Below are positions 51,039 to 60,547 of a stretch of 64,000 nucleotides of DNA, piece by piece. The stretch is taken from NCBI GenBank assembly GCA_000403475.2, contig KE159795.1, positions 2,318,350 to 2,382,349 of the forward strand, written 5' to 3'. This DNA comes from Lachnospiraceae bacterium MD308. Lineage in GTDB: Bacteria; Bacillota; Clostridia; Lachnospirales; Lachnospiraceae. Made by a program: the position numbers and the translations under genes. A model generated the notes under the pieces. It saw only the letters and a program-made list of their open reading frames with translations. It made no database searches and was not told the origin of the DNA. How positions within the stretch are numbered: position 1 is the first letter of the stretch; the number at the start of each line of letters is the position of its first letter.

Positions 51039-51986
51039 ATGTATGGTGTAGGTAGTATAATTGTCAGTTTGTTTTGGGTATTCGTAGTTATCGTACTGCT
51101 TGTGATTCTGACATCTTGTATCAGGATTGTAAGGCAGGCGCAGGCATTGGTTATAGAGAGACTGGGAGCTTATCAGACGACGTGGGGTACAGGGCTTCAC
51201 TTTAAGATGCCGATTCTTGACAGGGTTGCAAGGAAGGTTGACCTTAAGGAACAGGTGGTGGATTTTGCGCCGCAGCCGGTTATCACAAAGGACAATGTAA
51301 CTATGAGAATTGATACGGTAGTATTCTACCAGATTACCGACCCGAAGATGTTCTGCTACGGTGTTGCGAACCCGATCATGGCGATTGAGAACCTGACGGC
51401 AACAACGCTTCGTAATATTATCGGTGATCTGGAACTGGATCAGACGCTGACCTCCAGAGAGACAATCAATACGAAGATGCGGGCTTCGCTTGATGTGGCG
51501 ACAGACCCCTGGGGAATCAAGGTTAACCGTGTGGAGCTTAAGAATATCATACCTCCTGCAGCCATACAGGATGCGATGGAGAAGCAGATGAAGGCAGAGC
51601 GTGAGAGACGTGAGGCTATCCTGCGTGCGGAAGGTGAGAAGAAGTCTACGATTCTTGTTGCGGAAGGTAACAAGGAGTCGGCAATTCTTGACGCGGAGGC
51701 GGAGAAGCAGGCGGCTATCTTGCGTGCAGAGGCGCAGAAGGAAGCTATGATCCGCCAGGCAGAAGGTGAGGCGGAAGCTATTCTGAAAGTACAGCAGGCT
51801 AATGCGGACGGTATCCGTTTCTTAAAGGATGCGGGAGCCGATGAAGCGGTTCTTACGATGAAGAGTCTGGAGGCGTTTGAGAAGGCAGCGGACGGAAAGG
51901 CGACGAAGATTATCATCCCATCTGAGATTCAGAGCCTTGCCGGACTGGTAAAATCCGTTGTGGAAGTAGGAGAGAAGGAAAAGTAA
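51039..51986 (+). CDS. Stomatin-like SPFH-domain protein (QmcA-like)
   Basis: This 315-residue protein has one N-terminal membrane helix (about residues 7-27), the SPFH/Band 7 domain (QALVIERLGAYQTTWGTGLH to PWGIKVNRVELKNIIPPAAI) and a long alanine/glutamate-rich coiled coil (about 190-270) ending in a small C-terminal domain. Such proteins form membrane cages or rafts and recruit proteases such as FtsH. It is an operon partner of the NfeD protein. Confidence 0.93.
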   Translation: MYGVGSIIVSLFWVFVVIVLLVILTSCIRIVRQAQALVIERLGAYQTTWGTGLHFKMPILDRVARKVDLKEQVVDFAPQPVITKDNVTMRIDTVVFYQITDPKMFCYGVANPIMAIENLTATTLRNIIGDLELDQTLTSRETINTKMRASLDVATDPWGIKVNRVELKNIIPPAAIQDAMEKQMKAERERREAILRAEGEKKSTILVAEGNKESAILDAEAEKQAAILRAEAQKEAMIRQAEGEAEAILKVQQANADGIRFLKDAGADEAVLTMKSLEAFEKAADGKATKIIIPSEIQSLAGLVKSVVEVGEKEK

Positions 51987-52013
51987 AGCAATAGAAGAAG
52001 ATTACATTTTGCG

Positions 52014-52049
52014 GACACCATTACTGCGTATCGACGGGGTAATGGTGTC
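52014..52049 (+). other. Intercistronic 11-bp hairpin without U tract
   Basis: Perfect 11-bp inverted repeat, gacaccattac / gtaatggtgtc, with a 14-nt loop, between the stomatin gene and birA. It is followed by gcattatag, so a normal intrinsic terminator is unlikely. Confidence 0.55.
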
Positions 52050-52078
52050 GCATTATAGTGTCTCTGTAAGGGATGAAA

Positions 52079-53062
52079 ATGATGAAGAATGAGATATTGC
52101 GATTGCTGAAAGAGAGTGATACATACATTTCGGGGCAGCAGTTGTGTAGAGACTTTAAGGTGTCCAGGACTTCTGTATGGAAGGTGATGGAACAGCTCAA
52201 GAAAGAAGGGTATCAGATTGAGGCGGTGAGGAACCGCGGCTATCGCCTGCTTGGGTCGCCGGATGTTATATCTGAAGCTGAGATCAGCAGCCTGCTTAAT
52301 ACACAGTGGGCGGGGAAACAGGTGGTATATTTTGAAGAGACGGACTCGACGAATAACCAGGCCAAAGCTTTTGGCGAAAAGGGAGGGGCTCATGGGACAC
52401 TTTTCGTGGCGGACAAGCAAAGCGCCGGGAAAGGACGACGGGGCCGGGCATGGAGTTCGCCGTCGGGGGAGAGCATCTATATGACGCTTCTTCTGCGGCC
52501 GGAGATTACGCCGGAGCGCGCGCCGATGCTGACGCTGGTAATGGGGCTTAGTACAGCGGAGGCAATCAGGCAGGTGACAGGAGCGAAGGCAAAGATTAAG
52601 TGGCCGAATGACATTGTAATCAACAAGAAAAAAGTGTGCGGAATACTGACTGAGATGACGACAGAGATGATGTATGTCAATTATGTTGTGATCGGGGTCG
52701 GTATTAATGTGAACCAGCAGAGCTTTCCGAAAGAGATTGCGGATACGGCGGTATCCCTGCGGGAAGTTACGGGAGAGGTATGCAGACGTTCCGAGCTGAT
52801 TGCGGCTGTGTTAGAACGGTTCGAGGTGAATTACGGGACATTTCTTAAGAACCGGGATTTGTCCGGTCTTAAGGAAGCATATGATGCGGTTTTAGTGAAT
52901 TGCGGTCAGGAAGTTAAAGTATTAGAGCCGGGAAATGAGTATGATGCGGTTGCGGAAGGAATTAATGAAAATGGGGAGCTGATCGTTTCGCTTCCGGATG
53001 GACAAAAAAAGAGTATCTTTGCCGGCGAGGTATCAGTCCGGGGAATATACGGCTATGTGTAG
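52079..53062 (+). CDS. birA: Bifunctional biotin ligase/repressor BirA
   Basis: This 327-residue protein has an N-terminal helix-turn-helix (SGQQLCRDFKVSRTSVWKVM), a catalytic domain with ETDSTNNQAKAF, KQSAGKGRRGRAWSSPSGES (the biotinyl-AMP loop) and IKWPNDIVINKKKVCGILTE, and a C-terminal small domain. It attaches biotin to carboxylases and can repress biotin genes. ATG codons at 52073, 52079 and 52082 are all in frame; I choose 52079 by spacing from aaggg. Confidence 0.94.
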   Translation: MMKNEILRLLKESDTYISGQQLCRDFKVSRTSVWKVMEQLKKEGYQIEAVRNRGYRLLGSPDVISEAEISSLLNTQWAGKQVVYFEETDSTNNQAKAFGEKGGAHGTLFVADKQSAGKGRRGRAWSSPSGESIYMTLLLRPEITPERAPMLTLVMGLSTAEAIRQVTGAKAKIKWPNDIVINKKKVCGILTEMTTEMMYVNYVVIGVGINVNQQSFPKEIADTAVSLREVTGEVCRRSELIAAVLERFEVNYGTFLKNRDLSGLKEAYDAVLVNCGQEVKVLEPGNEYDAVAEGINENGELIVSLPDGQKKSIFAGEVSVRGIYGYV

Positions 53063-53082
53063 CTGTCTGATGAGGAGGGAAT

Positions 53083-53418
53083 ATGTACGAAGAAAAGATT
53101 GTACTGTGCGGTGCCAGTTCTTATGAGGAAAAATATTATCTGAATCCGGATTTTGATGCGCTTCCGGACAGTATCAAGGATGAGTTGAAGATTATGTGCG
53201 TGCTGTATGTCAGTGATGTGGGCGGGATACTTACGCTTGTGTATGACGAGGAGGGGAACTTGAATTTTGAAGTCACGTCTGAGGAGTTCGATCCTATGTT
53301 TGACGAGATTGGAAGCCGTCTTAAGATTAAGCAGCTCCAGAGAGAGAAGGAAGAATTGCTGACGGCGCTGCAGATGTATTATAAAGTATTTTTTCTGGGA
53401 GGGGAGCTATGTTATTAG
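53083..53418 (+). CDS. DUF6145 protein
   Basis: This 111-residue acidic protein matches the clostridial DUF6145 family from memory: [40 protein letters not shown] and a C-terminal coiled helix ([20 protein letters not shown]). Function unknown. It overlaps coaX by 10 bases, suggesting translational coupling within the birA-coaX-dusB group. Confidence 0.8.
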   Translation: MYEEKIVLCGASSYEEKYYLNPDFDALPDSIKDELKIMCVLYVSDVGGILTLVYDEEGNLNFEVTSEEFDPMFDEIGSRLKIKQLQREKEELLTALQMYYKVFFLGGELCY

Positions 53419-54179
53419 TAATTGATGTGGGTAATACGAATATCACGCTGGGCGTGTTTAAGAAGGAGGAACTGCTGGGAACCTTCCGTATGACGACAAA
53501 GCTTCCACGCACTTCTGACGAGTACGGGATTATGTTAAAAGAGCTGATAGAGAGACAGGGAATCTCAAGTAAGGATATCAATGCGGTCATCATCGCATCG
53601 GTTGTGCCGGATATCATGCATTCTCTCGGGAGCGCCATGATCAAATATTTCGGGATTAAGCCGGTCATCGTATCGGCGGGGATTAAGACGGGTATCCGCA
53701 TCATGACGGAGAATCCGAAGCAGGTAGGCGCAGACCGTATCGTGGATGCAGTGGCGGCATATACGCTCTATGGAGGGCCGGTGATCGTGATTGATTTTGG
53801 GACGGCGACGACTTATGATATCGTAGGGCCGGACGCTACATTTGAAGGAGCGGTTATCGCACCGGGTATTCGTACATCCGCGCAGGCGATGTGGGGACAG
53901 GCGGCGATGCTTCCGGCGATAGAGATAAAAAAACCGGATACGATTCTCGCGAAGGAAACGGTGTCAAGTATGCAGGCAGGAATCGTGTTTGGACAGATTG
54001 GACAGGTGGAATATATCGTAGAGCGAATCCGCAGGGAGTCCGGCTATAGAGACGCCAAGGTGGTGGCAAGCGGCGGACTGGGCAATATCATCGCCAGGGA
54101 AACGGAGGCTATCGATGTCTACGATCCGCAGCTTACTTTAAAGGGACTGCGGATTATTTACGAAAAAAATAAACGGTAG
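53409..54179 (+). CDS. coaX: Type III pantothenate kinase
   Basis: This 256-residue kinase phosphorylates pantothenate in the first step of CoA synthesis. It is an ASKHA-fold enzyme with [17 protein letters not shown] (phosphate 1), [20 protein letters not shown] and [20 protein letters not shown] (phosphate 2), and [11 protein letters not shown] near the end. Length is normal. Confidence 0.96.
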   Translation: MLLVIDVGNTNITLGVFKKEELLGTFRMTTKLPRTSDEYGIMLKELIERQGISSKDINAVIIASVVPDIMHSLGSAMIKYFGIKPVIVSAGIKTGIRIMTENPKQVGADRIVDAVAAYTLYGGPVIVIDFGTATTYDIVGPDATFEGAVIAPGIRTSAQAMWGQAAMLPAIEIKKPDTILAKETVSSMQAGIVFGQIGQVEYIVERIRRESGYRDAKVVASGGLGNIIARETEAIDVYDPQLTLKGLRIIYEKNKR

Positions 54180-54191
54180 AATGGTGTTTAG

Positions 54192-55145
54192 ATGAATATC
54201 GGGGATGTAAAACTTGAAAATCCATATATACTCGCACCCATGGCGGGTGTCACAGATCTTCCGTTCCGTCTGCTCTGTAAAGAGCAGGGAGCGGGACTTC
54301 TATGTATGGAGATGATCAGCGCAAAGGCGCTTCAATATAAGAATAAGAACACAAAAGCTTTGCTCTCTATCCATCCAAAAGAGTATCCGGTATCTTTACA
54401 GCTTTTTGGCTCGGATGCGGATATTATCAGCCGGATGGCGCAGGAGATTGAAGAACTGCCTTTCCAGATTTTAGATATCAATATGGGATGTCCTGTGCCT
54501 AAGGTAGTAAAAAACGGGGAAGGGTCTGCCCTGATGAATCGTCCGGAGCTGGTCTATGAGATTGTGTCAAAGACTGTAAAGGCGATTAAAAAGCCGGTGA
54601 CGGTAAAGATTCGCAAGGGCTTTGATGAGACTTCTGTAAATGCGCCGGAGATAGCAAAGATTATCGAGCAGGCGGGAGCCGCTGCAATCGCCGTCCATGG
54701 CAGGACCAGGGAGCAGTATTATTCCGGGAAGGCGGATTGGGATATTATCCGGCAAGTCAAAGAGGCGGTGTCTATCCCGGTCATTGGAAACGGAGATGTA
54801 TTTTCAGGTGAAAGTGCGCTTCGTATGCGCCGGGAGACAGGATGCGACGGGGTGATGATCGCAAGAGGCGCCCAGGGGAATCCCTGGATATTTTCTGAGC
54901 TTTTGGAATATGAACGGACAGGGAGGATGCCGAAGCGTCCGATGCCGGAAGAAATCCGGGATATGATGCTGCGCCATGCAAGGATGCAGATTGAATTTAA
55001 AGGGGATTATCTGGGAATCCGTGAGATGAGAAAGCATGTGGCATGGTACACGAAAGGGCTGAAAGGCTCGGCAAGGCTCAGGGATGAGATTAACAAAACA
55101 GAGTCCTATGAGGAGCTTAGTAAGCTGTTGTATGAAAGGATATAA
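54192..55145 (+). CDS. dusB: tRNA-dihydrouridine synthase DusB
   Basis: This 317-residue FMN enzyme reduces uridine in the tRNA D loop. Motifs: APMAGVTDLPFRLLCKEQGA, DINMGCPVPKVVKNGEGSAL with the catalytic Cys, AVHGRTREQYYSGKADWDII and GNGDVFSGESALRMRRETGC followed by DGVMIARGAQGNPW. It lies 12 bases after coaX, in the same operon. Confidence 0.95.
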   Translation: MNIGDVKLENPYILAPMAGVTDLPFRLLCKEQGAGLLCMEMISAKALQYKNKNTKALLSIHPKEYPVSLQLFGSDADIISRMAQEIEELPFQILDINMGCPVPKVVKNGEGSALMNRPELVYEIVSKTVKAIKKPVTVKIRKGFDETSVNAPEIAKIIEQAGAAAIAVHGRTREQYYSGKADWDIIRQVKEAVSIPVIGNGDVFSGESALRMRRETGCDGVMIARGAQGNPWIFSELLEYERTGRMPKRPMPEEIRDMMLRHARMQIEFKGDYLGIREMRKHVAWYTKGLKGSARLRDEINKTESYEELSKLLYERI

Positions 55146-55237
55146 TAAAAAATCCCTATCCTGCATATAATGAACCAATGCCGGATGGAAAGAACAAGCC
55201 TTTTTTGGTTGAATGTATGCTTTCTGTTCGGAAAATG

Positions 55238-55266
55238 TTGACATCGCAGGGGGCATTATGTATAAT
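55238..55266 (+). promoter_or_regulatory. Perfect sigma-A promoter upstream of greA
   Basis: TTGACA at 55238-55243, 17-bp spacer, TATAAT at 55261-55266. Both boxes and the spacing match the consensus exactly. It gives a leader of about 125 nt before greA. Confidence 0.9.
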
Positions 55267-55398
55267 ATTGAAATTGTGAAAATATCTTTATTTACATAAA
55301 TGTTCGTTACTTTTACAGTAACAGTTATTTGCAGAATTTGCTTGTATTATGAGTCACGCAGACTGTGTGATAACGAAGAAAGAAAAGGAGCTAGACAA

Positions 55399-55881
55399 AT
55401 GGAAGCAAAGAAAAGATTACTTACGTATGCGGGCCTGAAGGCACTGGAGGATGAACTCGAGAATTTAAAGGTTGTAAAGCGCAAAGAGGTTGCCCAGAAG
55501 ATTAAAGAAGCGAGAGAACAGGGCGATTTGTCAGAGAATGCGGAGTATGACGCGGCGAAGGACGAGCAGAGGGATATCGAGGCTCGGATTGAGGAATTAG
55601 AGGGTATTCTTAAGAATGCAGAAGTTGTCGTTGAGGATGAGGTTGATTACGATAAGATCAACGTGGGGTGTACAGTAAAGGTATTTGACATAACATTTGA
55701 CGAAGAGATGGAGTTCAAGATTGTCGGCTCTACAGAAGCGAACAGCCTGGCAGGAAAGATTTCCAACGAGTCGCCTGTCGGACAGGCTCTAATGGGCAAG
55801 ATGGTCAATGATGTGGTAGAGGTAGAGACGCAGGCCGGAATGATGGAGTATAAGGTCTTGGCGATTGACCGTACAGTCTAA
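55399..55881 (+). CDS. greA: Transcription elongation factor GreA
   Basis: This 160-residue GreA has the N-terminal coiled coil with LTYAGLKALEDELENLKVVK, the tip acidic pair (GDLSENAEYDAAKDEQ) and the C-terminal FKBP-like domain (ISNESPVGQALMGKMVNDVV). It rescues backtracked RNA polymerase. ATG at 55399 after aaggag; an upstream in-frame ATG at 55300 is not used. Confidence 0.97.
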   Translation: MEAKKRLLTYAGLKALEDELENLKVVKRKEVAQKIKEAREQGDLSENAEYDAAKDEQRDIEARIEELEGILKNAEVVVEDEVDYDKINVGCTVKVFDITFDEEMEFKIVGSTEANSLAGKISNESPVGQALMGKMVNDVVEVETQAGMMEYKVLAIDRTV

Positions 55882-55950
55882 GAGACAGGCAGTACGGGGG
55901 CACAGTGCCTCTTGCAGTTTTAGATATTCATGTATATGGAGAATAGAGAG

Positions 55951-55974
55951 AACCCCTCGGTCCAGAGGGGTTTC
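55951..55974 (+). terminator. Terminator after greA
   Basis: aacccctc pairs with gaggggtt around ggtcca, followed by a short tcatt. The T run is weak, so read-through into lysS is likely. Confidence 0.65.
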
Positions 55975-56018
55975 ATTCGACTTTGCAGAGTTGCGGAGGA
56001 ACAGAAAGGAGAGAAAAC

Positions 56019-57545
56019 GTGGGAGAACAGAAGAACATTCAGCAGAATAACCAGCAGAACAATGCGAAAGAGCCGGATATGAACCAGCTTAGGAAGGTGC
56101 GCCGTGAGAAACTTGCGGAGCTGCAGGAAAACGGTAAGAACCCGTTTGTCATTACAAAATATGATGTGACACATCATGCAGTTGATATCAAGGAGCGTTA
56201 TGAAGAGTTGGAGGGACAGCAGGTCACTCTGGCCGGACGCGTGATGCAGAAGCGTGTGATGGGAAAAGCATCTTTCTGCAATATTCTTGACCAGACCGGG
56301 AATATCCAGTCATATGTGGCAAGGGACAGTATCGGCGAGGAGGAATATAAGGACTTTAAGAAACTGGATATCGGAGATATCGTTGGCCTTGAGGGCGAAG
56401 TGTTCAAGACGAAGACAGGTGAAATCTCCATCCATGCGTCCGCGGTGAAGCTGCTTTCTAAGAGCCTCCAGATATTGCCGGAGAAATATCATGGACTGAC
56501 CAATACAGACATGCGTTACAGACAGAGATATGTGGATCTGATCATGAATATGGAGTCCAGAGATACTTTTATCAAGCGCTCTAAGATTATCAGCGCCATC
56601 AGAAGATATCTGGACGGACAGGGATTTTTAGAGGTGGAGACGCCGATGCTGGTAAGCAATGCGGGCGGGGCGGCTGCCAGGCCGTTTGAGACGCATTTTA
56701 ATGCGCTGGACGAGGACTTTAAGCTGCGTATATCTCTGGAGCTTTACCTGAAGCGTCTGATTGTGGGCGGCCTTGAGCGTGTCTATGAGATTGGGCGCGT
56801 GTTCCGCAATGAGGGACTTGATACAAGGCACAATCCGGAGTTTACGCTGATGGAGCTTTATCAGGCGTATACGGATTATAATGGCATGATGGATCTCACG
56901 GAGAATCTCTACCGCCACGTGGCGAGGGAAGTTCTCGGGACGACGACCATCGTCTACAATGGCGTGGAGATGGATCTCGGAAAACCGTTCGAGCGAATCA
57001 CCATGGTTGATGCCGTGAAAAAGTATGCGGGAGTTGACTGGAATGAGGTGGAGACGTTAGAGCAGGCAAGAGCGCTTGCGGACAAGCACCATGTAGAGTA
57101 TGAAGACAGGCACAAAAAGGGCGATATCTTAAGCCTGTTCTTCGAGGAGTTCGCAGAGGAGCATCTGGTTCAGCCGACTTTTGTTATGGATCACCCGATA
57201 GAGATATCCCCGCTCACGAAAAAGAAACCGGAGAATCCGGAGTATGTAGAGCGCTTCGAGTTCTTTATGAACGGCTGGGAGATGGCGAATGCTTACTCAG
57301 AGTTAAATGACCCGATTGACCAGAGGGAGCGGTTCAAGGCGCAGGAAGAGCTGCTTGCACAGGGGGATGAAGAGGCGAATACAACAGATGAGGATTTCCT
57401 GAATGCGTTGGAGATCGGTATGCCGCCGACAGGAGGAATTGGCTTCGGAATCGACCGGATGTGCATGTTGATGACTGATTCGGCAGCGATTCGTGATGTG
57501 CTTTTGTTCCCGACGATGAAAACGCTTGGCGGAAAAGACCAGTAA
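56019..57545 (+). CDS. lysS: Lysyl-tRNA synthetase (class II)
   Basis: This 508-residue enzyme charges tRNA-Lys. It has an OB-fold anticodon domain (about residues 60-165), class II motif 1 ([20 protein letters not shown]), motif 2 ([22 protein letters not shown], read in parts) and motif 3 ([15 protein letters not shown]). I take the GTG at 56019, preceded by aaaggaga. An in-frame ATG at 55983 has no ribosome binding site. The mobile element appears to begin just after this gene. Confidence 0.96.
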   Translation: MGEQKNIQQNNQQNNAKEPDMNQLRKVRREKLAELQENGKNPFVITKYDVTHHAVDIKERYEELEGQQVTLAGRVMQKRVMGKASFCNILDQTGNIQSYVARDSIGEEEYKDFKKLDIGDIVGLEGEVFKTKTGEISIHASAVKLLSKSLQILPEKYHGLTNTDMRYRQRYVDLIMNMESRDTFIKRSKIISAIRRYLDGQGFLEVETPMLVSNAGGAAARPFETHFNALDEDFKLRISLELYLKRLIVGGLERVYEIGRVFRNEGLDTRHNPEFTLMELYQAYTDYNGMMDLTENLYRHVAREVLGTTTIVYNGVEMDLGKPFERITMVDAVKKYAGVDWNEVETLEQARALADKHHVEYEDRHKKGDILSLFFEEFAEEHLVQPTFVMDHPIEISPLTKKKPENPEYVERFEFFMNGWEMANAYSELNDPIDQRERFKAQEELLAQGDEEANTTDEDFLNALEIGMPPTGGIGFGIDRMCMLMTDSAAIRDVLLFPTMKTLGGKDQ

Positions 57546-57674
57546 AATCAAGGGTTTGCGGACTTAAAGCTAGTATGGTACGACAAGAGTACGACAAAAT
57601 AAACTCTCTTAAAGGGTTAAAATAAATGATTTTAAATTAAACTCGTGTCAGTTCAAGTTAATATTTTGTACGAT
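57546..57674. other. Possible left junction of an integrative element after lysS
   Basis: The A+T-rich stretch after the lysS stop contains the direct repeat gtacgacaa at 57578-57586 and 57589-57597 (11-bp period) and a related gtacga at 57668. Downstream genes are typical of clostridial integrative or plasmid-like elements. I infer that the attachment site lies at or near the 3' end of lysS; the other end is outside the window. Confidence 0.35.
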
Positions 57675-57719
57675 AAGGACATTTTTCTAAAAGAAAATTT
57701 TAGGGAAGTGTCCTTTTGT
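57675..57719 (+). terminator. Terminator-like hairpin before the DUF6075 gene
   Basis: aaggaca pairs with tgtcctt, with an inner ctaaaa / ttttag pairing, followed by ttgtt. It may end lysS read-through or act as an attenuator. Confidence 0.55.
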
Positions 57720-57758
57720 TATGGTCAAAAAACAAAATAAGAGATGGAGGAAATGAAC

Positions 57759-58220
57759 ATGAGTAGTACAGCGTTAGGAGCAGAGAAAGCGATTATTTTT
57801 ATCAGCGATGCACATGAAAAATTCTACTATGAGAAATTGAAAGAGGTCAGGTATCAGGACGTGTACCACAAAGCACTTGTATATTGTCTTGGTATCAGTG
57901 ATGACACAAGAAGGAACATTTACAGTATCTATGATTTTAAGACAGGCTGTGTAAAAACGGAGTGCCTGCATGAAGGCTGGCAGACCAGCGGGAGCGTGAA
58001 AGTAGTCAGGATGGCGTATAACCTTTACTGCAACGGTACGCCGAGTGTCCTTGATTATGATGATGCGGAGGAACAGGTGGACGAGTGCAGACGGTACACA
58101 GTGGAAGAACTGTTCTGCTGTGCCTATGCGCCCTATTTTTGGCAGGCGGTACAGATTCGTTATCCGGAATATGTAACATATAACCACAACTTGTACGCCA
58201 TGCTTGGAGGACGGGATTGA
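57759..58220 (+). CDS. DUF6075-like mobile-element protein
   Basis: This 153-residue protein contains FISDAHEKFYYEKLKEVRYQ, YHKALVYCLGISDDTRRNIY and VEELFCCAYAPYFWQAVQIR, YPEYV. This pattern matches DUF6075, a family I associate with clostridial conjugative elements near parA/parB/rep genes. Function unknown. ATG at 57759 with ggagg in front. The next gene starts inside its stop codon (TGATG). Confidence 0.75.
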   Translation: MSSTALGAEKAIIFISDAHEKFYYEKLKEVRYQDVYHKALVYCLGISDDTRRNIYSIYDFKTGCVKTECLHEGWQTSGSVKVVRMAYNLYCNGTPSVLDYDDAEEQVDECRRYTVEELFCCAYAPYFWQAVQIRYPEYVTYNHNLYAMLGGRD

Positions 58221-58399
58221 TGTTAAAAGTCAGGCTTATGGGAACAAAGAACGATATTAAGTGGTTCGGGAAGATTTTACAGAGGAACCCGAAAATCGAA
58301 GTGACGGAGTTTTCCGATATGTTCCCAAACAAAGGGACAAAGAAATATTACAGGACTTATGTGGAAGTCAGGAAAAGCAACGTAAAAGAAAACCAGTAG
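58220..58399 (+). CDS. Small DUF3970-like protein
   Basis: This 59-residue basic protein reads MLKVRLMGTKNDIKWFGKIL, then EVTEFSDMFPNKGTKKYYRT and YVEVRKS. It resembles DUF3970-type small proteins of mobile elements. No function known. It overlaps the previous gene (TGATG) and precedes the interrupted parA. Confidence 0.65.
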   Translation: MLKVRLMGTKNDIKWFGKILQRNPKIEVTEFSDMFPNKGTKKYYRTYVEVRKSNVKENQ

Positions 58400-58418
58400 A
58401 AAGCAAAGGAGAATTATC

Positions 58419-58475
58419 ATGTGTAAAATAATCGCAATCGCAAACCAGAAAGGCGGAGTCGGTTATGAAAAGTAA
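58419..58475 (+). pseudogene. parA: ParA, 5' fragment interrupted by a RIT element
   Basis: ATG at 58419 after aaaggagaatt. The frame reads MCKIIAIANQKGGV for 14 codons (to 58460), then enters the inserted element and stops at 58473-58475 after GYEK. The Walker A loop is cut exactly after its valine. The rest of parA continues at 61923. Joined, the two parts give QKGGVGKTTTT and a 261-residue ParA. Confidence 0.9.
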
Positions 58476-58491
58476 GTTATTATGCAAAGTT
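58461..58491 (+). repeat. Left terminal inverted repeat of the RIT element
   Basis: ggttatgaaaag, spacer taagtt, attatgcaaagtt. The two arms match the right repeat exactly in inverted orientation; the spacer differs. Confidence 0.9.
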
Positions 58492-58534
58492 GAGCCTACA
58501 CTTTTGCTGATTTTATAGGGTATAGGCTCTTTTG

Positions 58535-58547
58535 AACTTTGCATAAT
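58535..58547 (-). repeat. Third, inverted copy of the 13-bp RIT arm inside the left end
   Basis: aactttgcataat is an exact inverted copy of the 13-bp arm at 58479-58491. Between them gagcctacac and gtataggctc can also pair (one mismatch), so the left end can form a long hairpin. Confidence 0.8.
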
Positions 58548-58560
58548 CAGGAGTAAACCC

Positions 58561-59574
58561 TTATAAAGATTTCAACCAATCAAGAAGGTCTTTATCCTTT
58601 TTCCACGCTGGCAGTTCGTCAGATGATGGACTGTTGTAAGCTTCCGTCAATGCTTTTCGCTTCATTTTTTCGTCTGCCCGTGCGTAGATTTCGGTTGTTG
58701 AAATATCAGAATGTCCCAGTAGATCTCTGATATAAACAAGATTGACTCCGGACTGAAGCAGATGCATTGCTTTGCTATGCCTCAGCCAATGCGGTGTGAT
58801 TTCATCGGATATATCCTTTATTCCCATTGCTTGAGCCTGTGCAGCATATTTTTTCAAAATATATGTCACTCCGGCTCTCGTCAGGGGTTTATTGCTCCGG
58901 TTGGTAAATAACGGATTGCGACCATATACAGGCGAAGCCAGACCAGAACCTTCCATATACTGCTTCAACAATTCCCCAGTTGGTCTCATGACTGGAACAA
59001 TGCGGCTTTTACCGCCTTTGCCTGTCAGTACGATGGTGACAGTATCATTTAAAGCAACATCACAAACTTTTAGATCCACAAGTTCCTGAACCCTTGCTCC
59101 GGTATCATATAAAAGTGACAGCAGAACAGCATCTCTTTTCCCCTGGATCGTTGTCCTGTCGGGTTGTTCTAACAGGCCCTTGATGCTATCCAATGGAAGA
59201 TACATGAGTGGCACCGTATCCGTTTTTTTCATTGGAATAGCCAGGATTTTCTGGCTTTGCTGTATATACTGTGGTTCTTCTACCATTAAAAAGCTGAAAA
59301 ATGAATGGATTGCAGCGAGACGTTGATTCCTTGTCGCCGCTTTGCAGTTACGTTCTTCTTCCAGCCATTGCAGAAAGCGGAGGATCAGATCCCTGTTTAT
59401 TTTTGCAACTGTCAGCTTTTCCGGCAAAAGGTTCTCCTGATCTCTGCAGTATCTTAAAAATAATGAGAATGAGTCCCTGTATGCTAACTGGGTATTACGT
59501 TTGCTGCCGACCTGGCAGGGAAGATATACTGACAGGAACTGCGTTAAATACTGTGCAAAATCAGTTTCCTTCAT
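58561..59574 (-). CDS. ritC: RIT tyrosine recombinase C
   Basis: This 337-residue integrase has an N-terminal SAM-like core-binding domain (about residues 1-105) and a catalytic domain with all key residues: Arg in TGARVQELVDLKV, H-x-L-R-H (HWLRHSKAMHLLQSG), and H...Y (LLGHSDISTTEIYA). It starts at an ATG inside the end of the second recombinase gene (14-bp overlap) with ggagg upstream. The third gene of the trio; the three proteins are presumed to act together on the terminal repeats. Confidence 0.9.
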   Translation of the reverse strand: MKETDFAQYLTQFLSVYLPCQVGSKRNTQLAYRDSFSLFLRYCRDQENLLPEKLTVAKINRDLILRFLQWLEEERNCKAATRNQRLAAIHSFFSFLMVEEPQYIQQSQKILAIPMKKTDTVPLMYLPLDSIKGLLEQPDRTTIQGKRDAVLLSLLYDTGARVQELVDLKVCDVALNDTVTIVLTGKGGKSRIVPVMRPTGELLKQYMEGSGLASPVYGRNPLFTNRSNKPLTRAGVTYILKKYAAQAQAMGIKDISDEITPHWLRHSKAMHLLQSGVNLVYIRDLLGHSDISTTEIYARADEKMKRKALTEAYNSPSSDELPAWKKDKDLLDWLKSL

Positions 59575-60547
59575 GGCATACCTCCGGGATGACGTATGCA
59601 CATGACCTTTCCACTTCCCTCATCAGGTCTGGATAAACTTCCGCTGTCAGGCGCAGATACCTTGCTGTTGAGCGTATTGTTTTGTGCCCCATATATGTGG
59701 AAAGAATCGGGAGCATAGCCGTTAAATCGGCTTCTTCCCTGATCCACTTTTGTAAAACATGAACCGCAAATGTATGGCGTACATCATGCAGACGGGGGCC
59801 CTGCCCTTTTCCTCCATGTGAAATCCCTGCCGCTTCCAGATACCTGCGGTACCTTTGATAGATAGTCATCGGACTGATCATGGTCTTATCAGGAGCAGGG
59901 AAGAAAAAGTCACAGTCTTTTTCCCACCAGATTTTATCTGCATAGGATATACAGGCTTCTTTTACGGAATCTGATAATGGGATATACCGGTCACGGTCAG
60001 TCTTTGCTTCACGGATCGTAAGAATCCCATCTTCGAGATTTACATCCCCGCAGCGAAGTCCGACAACTTCTGACACACGAAGTCCACAGCCATAAAGAAT
60101 CCTGAAGATCACTGGTAACGCCAGATGCATATTTCTTGCAACTTCTTTGGGTTCTGTTTCATCAGCGGCTTTGATTACAGCTGCTATCTGCTCATGTGTA
60201 AATATATATGGTACAAATGAACTGTGATTCAAACCCTTCACTTCCGGCACGATATAAGCGTCATAACCAAGGGTATTAAGGTATATGGCAAACTGTCTTA
60301 TGCAGGTAATGCGGTGTGACCGACTTTTTTCGGATTCACCTGCCCGGGGCGCTGTCCATTTTTCTGCAAGGGAGCGTGATATTTTTATTTCTGTGACACT
60401 CTGTTCTTCACTGAAACGACAAAACCGGGATAAACATTTCGGTTCATCTGCATATTTAAAACCTGTGCTTCTTTTGTACTGAATGAATTCCTGGGCAACT
60501 TCCGCAAATGAACCTGTCATGGATGGAGATTTTCTGATTCTTGTCAT
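59561..60547 (-). CDS. ritB: RIT tyrosine recombinase B
   Basis: This 328-residue integrase has catalytic residues Arg (YGCGLRVSEVVGLRCGDV), H-x-x-R-H (LHDVRHTFAVHVLQKW) and H...Y (YMGHKTIRSTARYLR). Its start overlaps the stop of the first gene by one base (TAATG) with ggagg just before, so translation is coupled. Second gene of the trio. Confidence 0.9.
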   Translation of the reverse strand: MTRIRKSPSMTGSFAEVAQEFIQYKRSTGFKYADEPKCLSRFCRFSEEQSVTEIKISRSLAEKWTAPRAGESEKSRSHRITCIRQFAIYLNTLGYDAYIVPEVKGLNHSSFVPYIFTHEQIAAVIKAADETEPKEVARNMHLALPVIFRILYGCGLRVSEVVGLRCGDVNLEDGILTIREAKTDRDRYIPLSDSVKEACISYADKIWWEKDCDFFFPAPDKTMISPMTIYQRYRRYLEAAGISHGGKGQGPRLHDVRHTFAVHVLQKWIREEADLTAMLPILSTYMGHKTIRSTARYLRLTAEVYPDLMREVERSCAYVIPEVCHEGN

